Made by a program: the position numbers and the translations under genes. Of a stretch of DNA of 23,620 nucleotides, positions 13,758 to 20,645 are shown in pieces. The notes beneath the pieces were generated by a model. It worked only from the letters and a program-made list of their open reading frames with translations. It had not been told where the DNA came from and searched no databases. Source of the stretch: a virus; the IMG/VR virus record IMGVR_UViG_3300018080_002270, positions 1 through 23,620 of that record. One strand, written 5' to 3'. Each line of letters begins with the position of its first letter. Position 1 is the stretch's first letter.

Positions 13758-14001
13758 TATATTAGTATGGTGTGTATATGGAATTTTTGTTGGATCTATA
13801 GCCAAAAGCATAATCCCTGGAGAAGAAAATTTTGGCTTCATTAAAACAGTAGTACTGGGAGTAGCCGGATCTTATATGGGCGGCGCTATTATGTATCTAT
13901 TAGGCCAGTACGATGCCGTTTCTCCAGCCGGACTATTTATGGGGGTTTTAGGGTCTTGTCTAGCTTTAATTCTTTACAATAAAATGCTAGAAAATAAGTA
14001 G
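13750..14001 (+). CDS. GlsB/YeaQ/YmgE-family small membrane protein
   Basis: 83 residues with three hydrophobic helices. The family pattern is recognisable: GIFVGSIAKSIIPGEENFGF (11-30) matches the G-x-x-A-x-x-I-x-PG ... G-F signature, then VVLGVAGSYMGG (34-45), and GLFMGVLGSCLALILYNKM (61-79) matches the terminal G-x-x-G-A-x-x-L-x-x-Y helix. In bacteria these proteins are linked to envelope stress (also called transglycosylase-associated), with no proven activity. Presence in a phage operon beside a holin-like protein suggests a role in envelope change during infection. GGAG lies upstream of the start. It is the last gene before the strong terminator. Confidence 0.72.
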   Translation: MFSILVWCVYGIFVGSIAKSIIPGEENFGFIKTVVLGVAGSYMGGAIMYLLGQYDAVSPAGLFMGVLGSCLALILYNKMLENK

Positions 14002-14026
14002 TCTATTTTTTTTACCAAACTTACAG

Positions 14027-14059
14027 CAAGCCTATTTGAAAAGATAGGCTTGTTTTTTT
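14027..14059 (+). terminator. Strong intrinsic terminator
   Basis: A perfect 9-bp stem CAAGCCTAT (14027-14035) with ATAGGCTTG (14044-14052), 8-base loop, then seven T (14053-14059). It ends the membrane-protein operon 25 bases after the last stop and insulates the promoter that starts one base later. Confidence 0.88.
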
Positions 14060-14060
14060 A

Positions 14061-14089
14061 TTGACACACCGGGCAGAATAGGCTATAAT
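14061..14089 (+). promoter_or_regulatory. Perfect sigma-70 consensus promoter for the replication module
   Basis: TTGACA (14061-14066), 17-base spacer, TATAAT (14084-14089), in a true intergenic region directly after a terminator. The expected start is near 14096, leaving a leader of about 30 bases to ATG 14128. The full consensus suggests early transcription by host RNA polymerase with its main sigma factor. The spacer end repeats ATAGGCT (14078-14084), also present in the terminator's 3' arm. Confidence 0.85.
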
Positions 14090-14127
14090 ACAAAACCTAA
14101 ACACAGAACAAGTCTGCAAGGTGTACT

Positions 14128-14277
14128 ATGATATTAGTATTTTACTATTTAGCACTAGCTTTAGATTTCTACAATTTGATAATGGGTCAACATATGCAAA
14201 ATAATCTATTTGCAACTTCTACATCTATCGGCCTATTATACTTAATTTCTGCAAATACCAAAAAGGACAGGAGATAA
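14128..14277 (+). CDS. 49-residue membrane peptide, first gene of the RNR transcript
   Basis: A short ORF starting MILVFYYLALALDFYN and ending NTKKDRR, read from ATG 14128 with AAGGTG (14118-14123) 4 bases upstream. Residues about 2-18 and 33-41 are hydrophobic, giving one long or two short membrane helices, with a basic tail. Its stop TAA ends one base before the ATG of the ribonucleotide reductase, whose own AGGAG (14269-14273) lies inside this ORF's last codons, so it may couple translation. It directly follows the strong promoter. No homolog is recalled; it could be an early host-membrane effector or simply a leader peptide. Confidence 0.55.
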   Translation: MILVFYYLALALDFYNLIMGQHMQNNLFATSTSIGLLYLISANTKKDRR

Positions 14278-14278
14278 T

Positions 14279-16474
14279 ATGTCTGCACTTCAAGAATTAC
14301 AAAATTATACATTTGTTAGTAAATATGCCCGATGGATCGAAAGCAAACAAAGAAGAGAAACATGGAAAGAGGCTGTTGAAAGAGTCAAAGGTATGATGCT
14401 AACTAAATATGGAGATTTTGGAATCAATGAAGATATTGAATGGGCATATGATTTAATGTATAAGAAAAAAGTTCTTGGTAGTCAAAGAGCTTTACAGTTT
14501 GGCGGCGAACCTATTCTAAAAAGACATGCCAAGATCTATAACTGCACAAGTTCATATTGTGATCGTTTAAGATTTTTTCAAGAATGTTTTTGGCTTTTAC
14601 TGTGTGGTAGTGGCACTGGCTTTAGTGTTCAAAAACATCATGTCGCAAAATTGCCAAAATTGCAACACGATGCAAAGAAAGGTAGCGGGGTGAAACATGT
14701 TATCGAAGATAGTATCGAAGGTTGGGCAGATGCTCTGGGTGTTCTTCTGTCTTCTTATTTTGACAGACCTGCTGATCCATCTTTTGCTGGATTTGCCAAT
14801 CAACATGTAGTATTTGATTATTCTCAAATTAGAGAAAAAGGCGCTCCTTTAAGTTCCGGAGTGGGAAAAGCTCCGGGTTATGAACCTCTTGCCAATGGTC
14901 TCGAAAAAATTAGATCTTTATTAGATAGGTGCATTGCCAATGGACAAGAGAAATTGCGACCAATTGATGCTTATGATATTGTTATGCATAGTAGTGATGC
15001 TGTATTGTCGGGTGGCGTTCGTCGTTCCGCCTCATTAGCATTATTTAGCCCAGATGATGAAGAAATGGCTAAGGCTAAAACAGGTAATTGGTTCATTGAT
15101 AATCCACAAAGAGCAAGAAGCAATAACTCAGCACTCTTGCTAAAAAATGAAACAACCTATGAACAGTTTGCTGCTCTCATGGAGAGCGTAAAAGAGTTTG
15201 GAGAGCCTGGATTTATCTGGAGTGAGTCAAAGGACATGATTTTTAATCCGTGCGTAGAAATCGGTATGTGGCCTGTTGACGAGACTACAGGAGAGTCTGG
15301 ATGGCAAGGATGTAATCTTTCAACTATTAATTGTTCTTCTTTAGCAGACGAAGAAGATTTTTATGAGAGATGTCGTGCTGCTGCTATTATTGGAACCTTA
15401 CAAGCAGGATTTACTGACTTAGAATACCTTGGTTCGGTAAGTAAGAATATTTTTGATAGAGAAGCATTGCTTGGTGTTTCGCTTACAGGAATGATGGAAA
15501 AACCAGATTTAGTACTAAGCGACAAGGTATTAAAGAAAGGTGCTGGAATCGCTGTAAAAACCAATAGAGAATTCGCAGATAAGATTAATATTAATCAAGC
15601 GGCAAGAGTTACTTGTTTAAAACCAGAAGGAACTTCTAGTTCTATGCTTGGTACTAGTTCAGGTATTCATCCCCATCATGCCAAACGATATATCCGTCAT
15701 GTTCAGGCAAATGTTCTTGAAGCACCATATGGATATTTCAAAAGTTATAATCCACAAGCATGTGAGAAAAGTTCGTGGTCGGCAAATGATACTGATGAAG
15801 TTATAAAGTTTCCTATTGAAGTACCAGATGGATCAAAATTAAAGAATCAACTTCCAGCAGTTGAAATGCTCGATGTTGTTAAAAATACTCAAATTCATTG
15901 GGTTAATTCTGGTAAGAACAAAGAACTTTGTACTCAACAATTTTTGAGTCATAATGTCAGCAACACAGTTACAGTTAAGCCAGACGAATGGGAAGATGTA
16001 ACAAAGTTTATCTATAAGAATCGTCAGTATTATGCCGGTATTAGTCTTATACCACAAAGTGGAGACAAAGATTATCCACAAGCTCCATTTACCACTGTAT
16101 ATACTTGTAGAGAAATTGTGAAAGAATACGGAGATGCTTCATTATGGTGTTCTGGTCTTATCGAGCTAGCTCTTCAAAACTTTAATAATAATCTATGGGC
16201 AGCTTGTGATTACGTTATATTAAACCAATCTAAAGAAGGAGATGATGATAACAAGCTTAGGTTTGTGACTAAAATGAAGAATTTTGCTGGTAAATATTTT
16301 GAAGGAGATGTTAGACGTTTAACATATTGTATGAAAGATGTTTATAATTGGAAAGTTTATTGCGATCTTAAAGATAGTTTTAAGAAAGTTGATTATACTC
16401 AATTATCAGAAAGCGAGGACAACACCACAGGCATAGAAGAAGTTAGTTGTGCTGGCGGCGCTTGTTTAATCTAA
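14279..16474 (+). CDS. nrdJ: Class II (adenosylcobalamin-dependent) ribonucleoside-triphosphate reductase
   Basis: 731 residues, near the 739 of the Lactobacillus leichmannii monomeric enzyme. It reduces ribonucleotides to deoxyribonucleotides for phage DNA synthesis, using coenzyme B12 to make a thiyl radical. Seen: NCTSSY with Cys89 (first redox Cys); LLLCGSGTGFSVQ (107-118); VLSGGVRRSASLALF (242-256); the active site NPCVE with Asn323, radical Cys325 and Glu327; GCNLST with Cys345 (second redox Cys); and a C-terminal CAGGAC pair, Cys724 and Cys729, that re-reduces the active site. No intein and no frame break. AGGAG at 14269-14273 sets the start. No cobalamin riboswitch fits in the short leader. 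It depends on host B12, common in aquatic phages. Confidence 0.95.
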   Translation: MSALQELQNYTFVSKYARWIESKQRRETWKEAVERVKGMMLTKYGDFGINEDIEWAYDLMYKKKVLGSQRALQFGGEPILKRHAKIYNCTSSYCDRLRFFQECFWLLLCGSGTGFSVQKHHVAKLPKLQHDAKKGSGVKHVIEDSIEGWADALGVLLSSYFDRPADPSFAGFANQHVVFDYSQIREKGAPLSSGVGKAPGYEPLANGLEKIRSLLDRCIANGQEKLRPIDAYDIVMHSSDAVLSGGVRRSASLALFSPDDEEMAKAKTGNWFIDNPQRARSNNSALLLKNETTYEQFAALMESVKEFGEPGFIWSESKDMIFNPCVEIGMWPVDETTGESGWQGCNLSTINCSSLADEEDFYERCRAAAIIGTLQAGFTDLEYLGSVSKNIFDREALLGVSLTGMMEKPDLVLSDKVLKKGAGIAVKTNREFADKININQAARVTCLKPEGTSSSMLGTSSGIHPHHAKRYIRHVQANVLEAPYGYFKSYNPQACEKSSWSANDTDEVIKFPIEVPDGSKLKNQLPAVEMLDVVKNTQIHWVNSGKNKELCTQQFLSHNVSNTVTVKPDEWEDVTKFIYKNRQYYAGISLIPQSGDKDYPQAPFTTVYTCREIVKEYGDASLWCSGLIELALQNFNNNLWAACDYVILNQSKEGDDDNKLRFVTKMKNFAGKYFEGDVRRLTYCMKDVYNWKVYCDLKDSFKKVDYTQLSESEDNTTGIEEVSCAGGACLI

Positions 16475-16498
16475 AATTTATAATCGAAAGGTATCAAC

Positions 16499-17233
16499 TT
16501 GAGAAAAAAGAAAACAACAACAGATAAAAAACCTAAGTTTATTGATATCACTAAAAGTATTATGCCAGAAATATCTGAAATCAAACACAAAAACAGATTA
16601 ATTGCTAGAAGCGAAAATCAAAAAGATTTTATTAGATCTATGATAGAAAACGATGTGGTTTTTTGTCAGGGTTTAGCAGGGTCTGGAAAGACTCATATAG
16701 CAATTGGTATGGCTATAGAATGGCTTCTTAAAGATAAGATCGGCAAAATAGTTATTACTAGACCTGTGGTAGAAGCTGGTGAAAAAATCGGGTTTTTACC
16801 TGGATCAGCAGAAGAGAAAATCCATCCTTATTTAATACCTATTCTTGATGAGATTAATCATTTTATTTGTATGGCAGATTATGCGAGACTTAAAAATGAA
16901 AATAGAATAGAGATTGTTCCTCTAGGACTTATGAGAGGAAGAAATTTTCATGATGCTTTTATTGTGGCCGATGAATGTCAAAATGCTACTTACGAGCAAT
17001 TAAAGATGCTTATTACCAGAATTGGAATGGATAGTAAGATGGTATTGACAGGAGATGCTGCACAAAGCGACTTGAACAAGCATATGAAAGGGGGATTTAT
17101 AAAACTTATGGAAAGATTGGCAGATGTTGAAGGTGTCGGTCTTTCTTTTTTAGAAGCATGTGATATAGTAAGAAATCCGATCATAGGCAAGATTCTAGAT
17201 AAATTAGAAGAATATGAAAACAAACCATACTAA
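16499..17233 (+). CDS. phoH: PhoH-like P-loop ATPase
   Basis: 244 residues, starting at TTG 16499: GAAAGG (16486-16491) is well spaced for it, whereas the first in-frame ATG (Met22) has no site. Walker A is GLAGSGKT (58-65), followed by VITRPVVEAGEKIGFLPGS (85-103), the PhoH signature region, and Walker B FIVADECQN (154-162), then LTGDAAQSDL. PhoH proteins bind and hydrolyse ATP and are thought to act on RNA or in phosphate stress; in phages the role is unsettled although the gene is very common in marine ones. It follows the reductase by 24 bases and overlaps the HNH gene by 20 bases. Confidence 0.92.
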   Translation: MRKKKTTTDKKPKFIDITKSIMPEISEIKHKNRLIARSENQKDFIRSMIENDVVFCQGLAGSGKTHIAIGMAIEWLLKDKIGKIVITRPVVEAGEKIGFLPGSAEEKIHPYLIPILDEINHFICMADYARLKNENRIEIVPLGLMRGRNFHDAFIVADECQNATYEQLKMLITRIGMDSKMVLTGDAAQSDLNKHMKGGFIKLMERLADVEGVGLSFLEACDIVRNPIIGKILDKLEEYENKPY

Positions 17234-17768
17234 ATGTTTATTACTAAATGTAGATTATACTCCAGCCTGTCTAATAAATTGGAAAAGAGCTATAGTCTGG
17301 TATTTCAAATACAACAATAATAATAAGTATGGTATAGATATCATAGATTTCTATAAAAATGATTATATTCATGGGGTTAGTCAAAATTTTCCTATACCTG
17401 CTGTAGCCAAAACTAAAAGATACTTTAATTTTGGTTCTGATGTTGTAACATTTTCTCGCAAAAATATTTTTGTGCGAGATAGTTATACATGTCAATATTG
17501 CGGTAAAAAATTTGAATATAATAAATTAACTTATGATCATGTAGTACCTAAGTCTGCCTATGGTCCTACAACATGGACTAATATAGTGACTGCTTGTGTG
17601 CCTTGTAATTCAGCTAAAGGAAACAGAACTCCTAAACAAGCAAATATGCCGTTATTAAAACAACCAATAAAACCCGAAAAAAGACTAAGATACTTGCCAA
17701 TTTTCGACTATCTGGCTACTATAAACAATGTTCCAGAGGAATGGAGACTGTACCTACCGGAGTATTAG
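17214..17768 (+). CDS. HNH endonuclease
   Basis: 184 residues. The HNH domain lies at about 86-140: RDSYTCQYCGKKF with Cys93 and Cys96, TYDHVVPKS with Asp108-His109 (catalytic His), the conserved Asn123 in WTNIVTAC, and Cys128/Cys131 closing the structural zinc site. The N-terminus LLLNVDYTPACLINWKRAIV is typical of a stand-alone HNH family also found in bacterial chromosomes, not of homing enzymes. It would nick or cut DNA in the cytoplasm. It starts inside the phoH 3' end. A repair, packaging or host-DNA-degradation role cannot be separated from sequence. A homing role is less likely since no intron or split gene is nearby. Confidence 0.88.
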   Translation: MKTNHTKCLLLNVDYTPACLINWKRAIVWYFKYNNNNKYGIDIIDFYKNDYIHGVSQNFPIPAVAKTKRYFNFGSDVVTFSRKNIFVRDSYTCQYCGKKFEYNKLTYDHVVPKSAYGPTTWTNIVTACVPCNSAKGNRTPKQANMPLLKQPIKPEKRLRYLPIFDYLATINNVPEEWRLYLPEY

Positions 17769-17769
17769 A

Positions 17770-18111
17770 ATGCCAGAGTATACCTATAAGTGCGAAGAAT
17801 GCAATTCTACATTCGCTGTAGTCTGTAGCATATCGGAATATAAGGACCATCCTAAATGTTGTTGTGGATCAAAAAAGACAACTAGAAAGTATGCCGAAGA
17901 TTGTTTAACTATTAATGGAAGTGTTAGGCTCGGTGATAACGAATTAAAAACATTAGGAGATTTAGCCAAAAGAAATACAGAGAGAATGAGCGACGACGAA
18001 AAACAAGCTATATGGGCCAAGAACAATGCATATAAGGAAAACCCTCCAGATAAACCATTGCCGAAGGGTATGTCACGACTAAAAAAACAACCAAAAATGA
18101 AATGGACTTAA
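17770..18111 (+). CDS. FmdB-type zinc ribbon protein
   Basis: 113 residues from ATG 17770, with GGAG at 17759-17762; a longer in-frame ATG at 17728 lies inside the HNH gene. The N-terminal PEYTYKCEECNSTF with Cys8/Cys11, then KCCCGS (Cys30-Cys32), matches the FmdB/CxxC_CxxC putative regulatory zinc ribbon. Residues 50-113 are charged and helical, then Pro/Lys-rich. Such proteins are presumed to regulate by nucleic-acid or protein contact. It starts one base after the HNH stop. Confidence 0.7.
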   Translation: MPEYTYKCEECNSTFAVVCSISEYKDHPKCCCGSKKTTRKYAEDCLTINGSVRLGDNELKTLGDLAKRNTERMSDDEKQAIWAKNNAYKENPPDKPLPKGMSRLKKQPKMKWT

Positions 18112-18112
18112 T

Positions 18113-18523
18113 ATGAGAGATAATTTTAATGTAGATTCATGTATTTACAAACCTAATAACGGATCTATTGAAACAGCAGGTTCTTCAGCAGACGAAGACA
18201 AATTCTACACTGTATTAGGACAACAAGAATTTATTGATCCTGATGGTTATTCCAGAGTAACAGAAAAATCAGATCATATTTATGCTAAAGCAATTAATAC
18301 AGAAGGTGAAACTAAATACTTTGTCAAATGCAATAGATATGGTAAATTATTTAATCCTTCTGGAATGTTTACAGAAGGTAACCATAAGAGATTTAATAAA
18401 ATGATTGGTGCTAGTGAGTTTAATTTTAAAAGAGTTAATCTAAGAATTTTTGAACTATATACAAGTTTTTTGAAAACCAAAAATGTAGCATGGCTAAATA
18501 ATGCAGAAAGGGAGATGACTTAA
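18113..18523 (+). CDS. Conserved-looking phage protein of unknown function
   Basis: 136 residues, no domain recognised. It has an acidic N-terminal third, a strand-rich centre (YFVKCNRYGKLFNPSGMF) and a helical end (LYTSFLKTKNVAWLNNAERE). From memory, similar centres and AWLNNAERE ends occur in proteins of T4-like marine phages, but no function is attached. One base separates it from the previous stop and it shares one base with the next start, so it is part of the replication operon. Confidence 0.45.
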   Translation: MRDNFNVDSCIYKPNNGSIETAGSSADEDKFYTVLGQQEFIDPDGYSRVTEKSDHIYAKAINTEGETKYFVKCNRYGKLFNPSGMFTEGNHKRFNKMIGASEFNFKRVNLRIFELYTSFLKTKNVAWLNNAEREMT

Positions 18524-18813
18524 TGGGATTTAAAGTTAGTAAAACTAAAGAATATGCTGTTTTGTATTTACACAGAACTACAGGAATGTCAGTCAATGCT
18601 GTTGCTGACGCATTAGATATTGCGGTTTCTACAGTAGAGAAGGTGTTAGAGGACAATCCTGTATCAAACGCAAATGATAACTTTATTCATGAAACTAATG
18701 AAAAAAGAACAAGAAATGTTGCTATTATGACAAAGGACGGATCAACTAGCGGAGATTCAATAAAAGCAGGATCTGCTGAAAGACGAGAAACTATCTTTAA
18801 GCCTCGTGGATAA
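18523..18813 (+). CDS. Small helix-turn-helix DNA-binding protein
   Basis: 96 residues. Residues about 10-43 form a helix-turn-helix (EYAVLYLHRTTGMSVNAVAD then IAVSTVEKVLED) like those that read DNA in transcription factors and small terminase subunits. The C-terminal half has a pattern NVAIMTKDGS and ends in IFKPRG. GGGAG lies 9 bases or so upstream. Possible roles are a phage transcription regulator or an accessory to replication; it is too short and too far from a large terminase gene to call it a terminase subunit. Confidence 0.55.
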   Translation: MGFKVSKTKEYAVLYLHRTTGMSVNAVADALDIAVSTVEKVLEDNPVSNANDNFIHETNEKRTRNVAIMTKDGSTSGDSIKAGSAERRETIFKPRG

Positions 18814-19232
18814 TGTCAGAAAAATACTTATCTAAATATTCTAATGGGAAAGAGATTACTGCTGCCCAGTATATCACAGAGATAATCTGTGAGCACTGGG
18901 CCAAGCAGAATCAACAGGATTTGCATTATAGGTTTTGGTCAACTAGCGAGAAGTGGCAAAAACATTATAAAGGACAAATTTCTACGGCCAATAAATTGGT
19001 CAAAAAATATAATGCTAAAGCAATAATCAAAGCATTAAATGATCCTAAAGCATCTAGAATTTATTCCTTGCGTGCTCCTCATCTTCCTGCTATCATAGAG
19101 CGATACGAAAAGATATTGGAAGAGCAAAAAGAAGAGTTGACCAAAAATTTTGAGAGGAAAGAGAATGCTAAGTTTGAAAAAAATAGGTCAAAGAAAAACA
19201 TTATTTCTAAATTAAAGGATCTAGATGACTAA
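18813..19232 (+). CDS. Unknown charged helical protein upstream of recA-like gene
   Basis: 139 residues. A folded N-terminal part (YITEIICEHWAKQNQ, then HYRFWSTSEKWQKHYKGQIS) includes four Trp; a middle KYNAKAIIKALNDPKASRIY is followed by a long Lys/Glu coiled-coil tail (95-139). No family recognised. Basic charge and operon position between an HTH protein and the recombinase suggest nucleic-acid contact, for instance a helicase-loader-like role, but no motif proves it. It shares one base with the previous stop and overlaps the recombinase start by 8 bases. A strong RNA stem-loop is embedded in its 5' part. Confidence 0.45.
   Translation: MSEKYLSKYSNGKEITAAQYITEIICEHWAKQNQQDLHYRFWSTSEKWQKHYKGQISTANKLVKKYNAKAIIKALNDPKASRIYSLRAPHLPAIIERYEKILEEQKEELTKNFERKENAKFEKNRSKKNIISKLKDLDD
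18864..18901 (+). other. Compound 14-bp stem-loop within a coding region
   Basis: Outer stem GCCCAGT (18864-18870) pairs with ACTGGGC (18895-18901). Inner stem TCACAGA (18874-18880) pairs with TCTGTGA (18886-18892). They are separated by a 3/2-base internal loop and capped by a 5-base loop. All 14 pairs are Watson-Crick. It begins 51 bases after the start codon of the unknown gene at 18813. No T run follows, so it is not a terminator. Confidence 0.7.
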
Positions 19233-20247
19233 TACTATAGAAAAAGATATCACTAAAACTTTTGGTGATAATATCATTTTAACTGGGAATTCCATTATTG
19301 ATTCCAAAAATGTGATCATTCCAGTTAGTCCAGTATTGGATATTCTTTTAAATGGAGGAGTACCAGAAGGAAGCTTTGTAGTTTTAACTGGACAGCCTAA
19401 ATGTGGCAAAACAACGACCTCTCTGTATTTAGCTGCCACGGCACAAGACCCAAAATACGGTCATGACTCTTTTAAAGATGGAAGAGAAGTGTACTACCTT
19501 AACATTGAAGGTAGATTGAAGAAAAGAGACCTAGAAGGTATTCCACATCTTAATCCAGAAAAATTTCATGTGATCGGATCTCAGCAGGGCAAAATTCTTC
19601 ATGCCGAAGAGTATCTTCAGATAGGAGAAAAGATTATTAATGAAGTTCCTGGTTCTGTTGTTATCATAGACAGCTATTCTGCACTATGTACAGAAGCAGA
19701 GATCACAAGCGACATGAGTAAAATGCAACGGGCGGACGGAGCAAAGTTACTTGCTAAATTTTGTAGAAAGGTGGCTAATGTTATTCCTGTTAATAAAAAT
19801 ATTGTTATTGGTATTACTCATTTGATGGGTAATCCAACTGGATATGGTGCAGAATTTAAAGAAAAGTCTGGGCAAGCTATCGCATATCAAACAGATATTA
19901 AACTAAGAGCAAAGAAATTTAGTCCTTGGACTATAGGAAGCGACACAACACCTGTGGGTCAAGAAGTAGAATGGCAAGTAGTATGCTCTGCGTTAGGCGC
20001 TCCCGGTGCTACGATGACTAGTTATATCAGATATGGTCAAGGTATTGACAAATATACTGAAATAGCACAACTAGCATCAGATTTTGGTATCATAAACAAA
20101 GCAGGAGCATGGTTTACAATGACTCATTTAGAAGACAAGCCTAAATTCCAGGGATTAGAAAAGGTTAAAAAATATATTGCAGAGAACCCAGAGGTTTATG
20201 ACGATTTAGTAAAGCAAGTTAAAGAAATGATGGGGGTCAAATGTTAG
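19225..20247 (+). CDS. UvsX/RecA-family recombinase
   Basis: 340 residues. It would coat single-stranded DNA and drive strand exchange in recombination-dependent replication and repair. The N-terminal region ends in SPVLDILLNGGVPEGSFVVL, the usual opening of RecA-type ATPases; Walker A is GQPKCGKT (56-63), Walker B VVIID (145-149). GITHLMGNPTGYGAEFKEKS and GQAIAYQTDIKLRAKK match the loop 2 and following strand, and IAQLASDFGIINKAGAWF (about 290) matches the RecA C-terminal KAGAWY region. Length is near T4 UvsX (391) and RecA (about 350). AAGG precedes the start. The next gene overlaps it by 7 bases. Confidence 0.88.
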   Translation: MTNTIEKDITKTFGDNIILTGNSIIDSKNVIIPVSPVLDILLNGGVPEGSFVVLTGQPKCGKTTTSLYLAATAQDPKYGHDSFKDGREVYYLNIEGRLKKRDLEGIPHLNPEKFHVIGSQQGKILHAEEYLQIGEKIINEVPGSVVIIDSYSALCTEAEITSDMSKMQRADGAKLLAKFCRKVANVIPVNKNIVIGITHLMGNPTGYGAEFKEKSGQAIAYQTDIKLRAKKFSPWTIGSDTTPVGQEVEWQVVCSALGAPGATMTSYIRYGQGIDKYTEIAQLASDFGIINKAGAWFTMTHLEDKPKFQGLEKVKKYIAENPEVYDDLVKQVKEMMGVKC

Positions 20248-20645
20248 TAAAAGATTTAGACGGCAATAATCATAATTGGTTACTTACGGGGAATACAGCA
20301 TATGGCACTGCAAATAAATCAGAACTGCATTTACGAGCCAGAGCATTATTAAAAGAAGAGTATCCGACACTACAATTACTAGAAGAAGTATCTATTCCAT
20401 TGCGTAAAGGTGTTACTCTATATATGGATTTTTATTTGCCATTAAAAAAGATTTGCGTAGAAGTCCACGGAGAACAGCACTATAAGTTTATTCCTTTTTA
20501 TCATTCAAACATGGTTGCTTTTGTCAAAGCAAAAAAAAGAGACTTAGAAAAGAAGGAATGGTGCGAACAAAACGAAATTAGACATATAGTTTTCCCTTTT
20601 GATGGAACTGATGCCGAATGGAGAGATATTTTGCATGAAGACTAA
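20241..20645 (+). CDS. PD-(D/E)XK-fold nuclease, Vsr-like
   Basis: 134 residues. It has a conserved Glu28 in a helix (SELHLRARALLKEEYP), a strand Asp63 (YMDFYL), then VEVHGEQHY with Glu74, His76 and His80, and a final RDLEKKEWCEQNEIRHIVFP, which follows the RD-x-x-K ... G-x-x-V-x-R-F pattern of Vsr-type and related endonucleases. These residues form a metal-dependent nuclease core. It lies between the recombinase and a UvsY-like candidate, with 7- and 11-base overlaps, so it may process recombination intermediates or be a stand-alone homing-type nuclease that settled in the operon. GGGGGT precedes the ATG. Confidence 0.65.
   Translation: MLVKDLDGNNHNWLLTGNTAYGTANKSELHLRARALLKEEYPTLQLLEEVSIPLRKGVTLYMDFYLPLKKICVEVHGEQHYKFIPFYHSNMVAFVKAKKRDLEKKEWCEQNEIRHIVFPFDGTDAEWRDILHED

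Noticed and set aside
14090-14127. Possible cobalamin riboswitch before the B12-dependent reductase
   Set aside because: The leader between the predicted transcription start and the first ORF is about 30 bases, too short, and no B12-box-like sequence was seen.
14856-14876. CCGGAG/CTCCGG hairpin in the reductase gene
   Set aside because: Only six pairs with a 9-base loop, no T run, and explained by Gly/Pro/Ser codons of a conserved protein segment.
17214-17768. HNH gene as a homing endonuclease
   Set aside because: No intron, intein or split gene is adjacent and its N-terminal sequence belongs to a stand-alone HNH family; phoH is intact.
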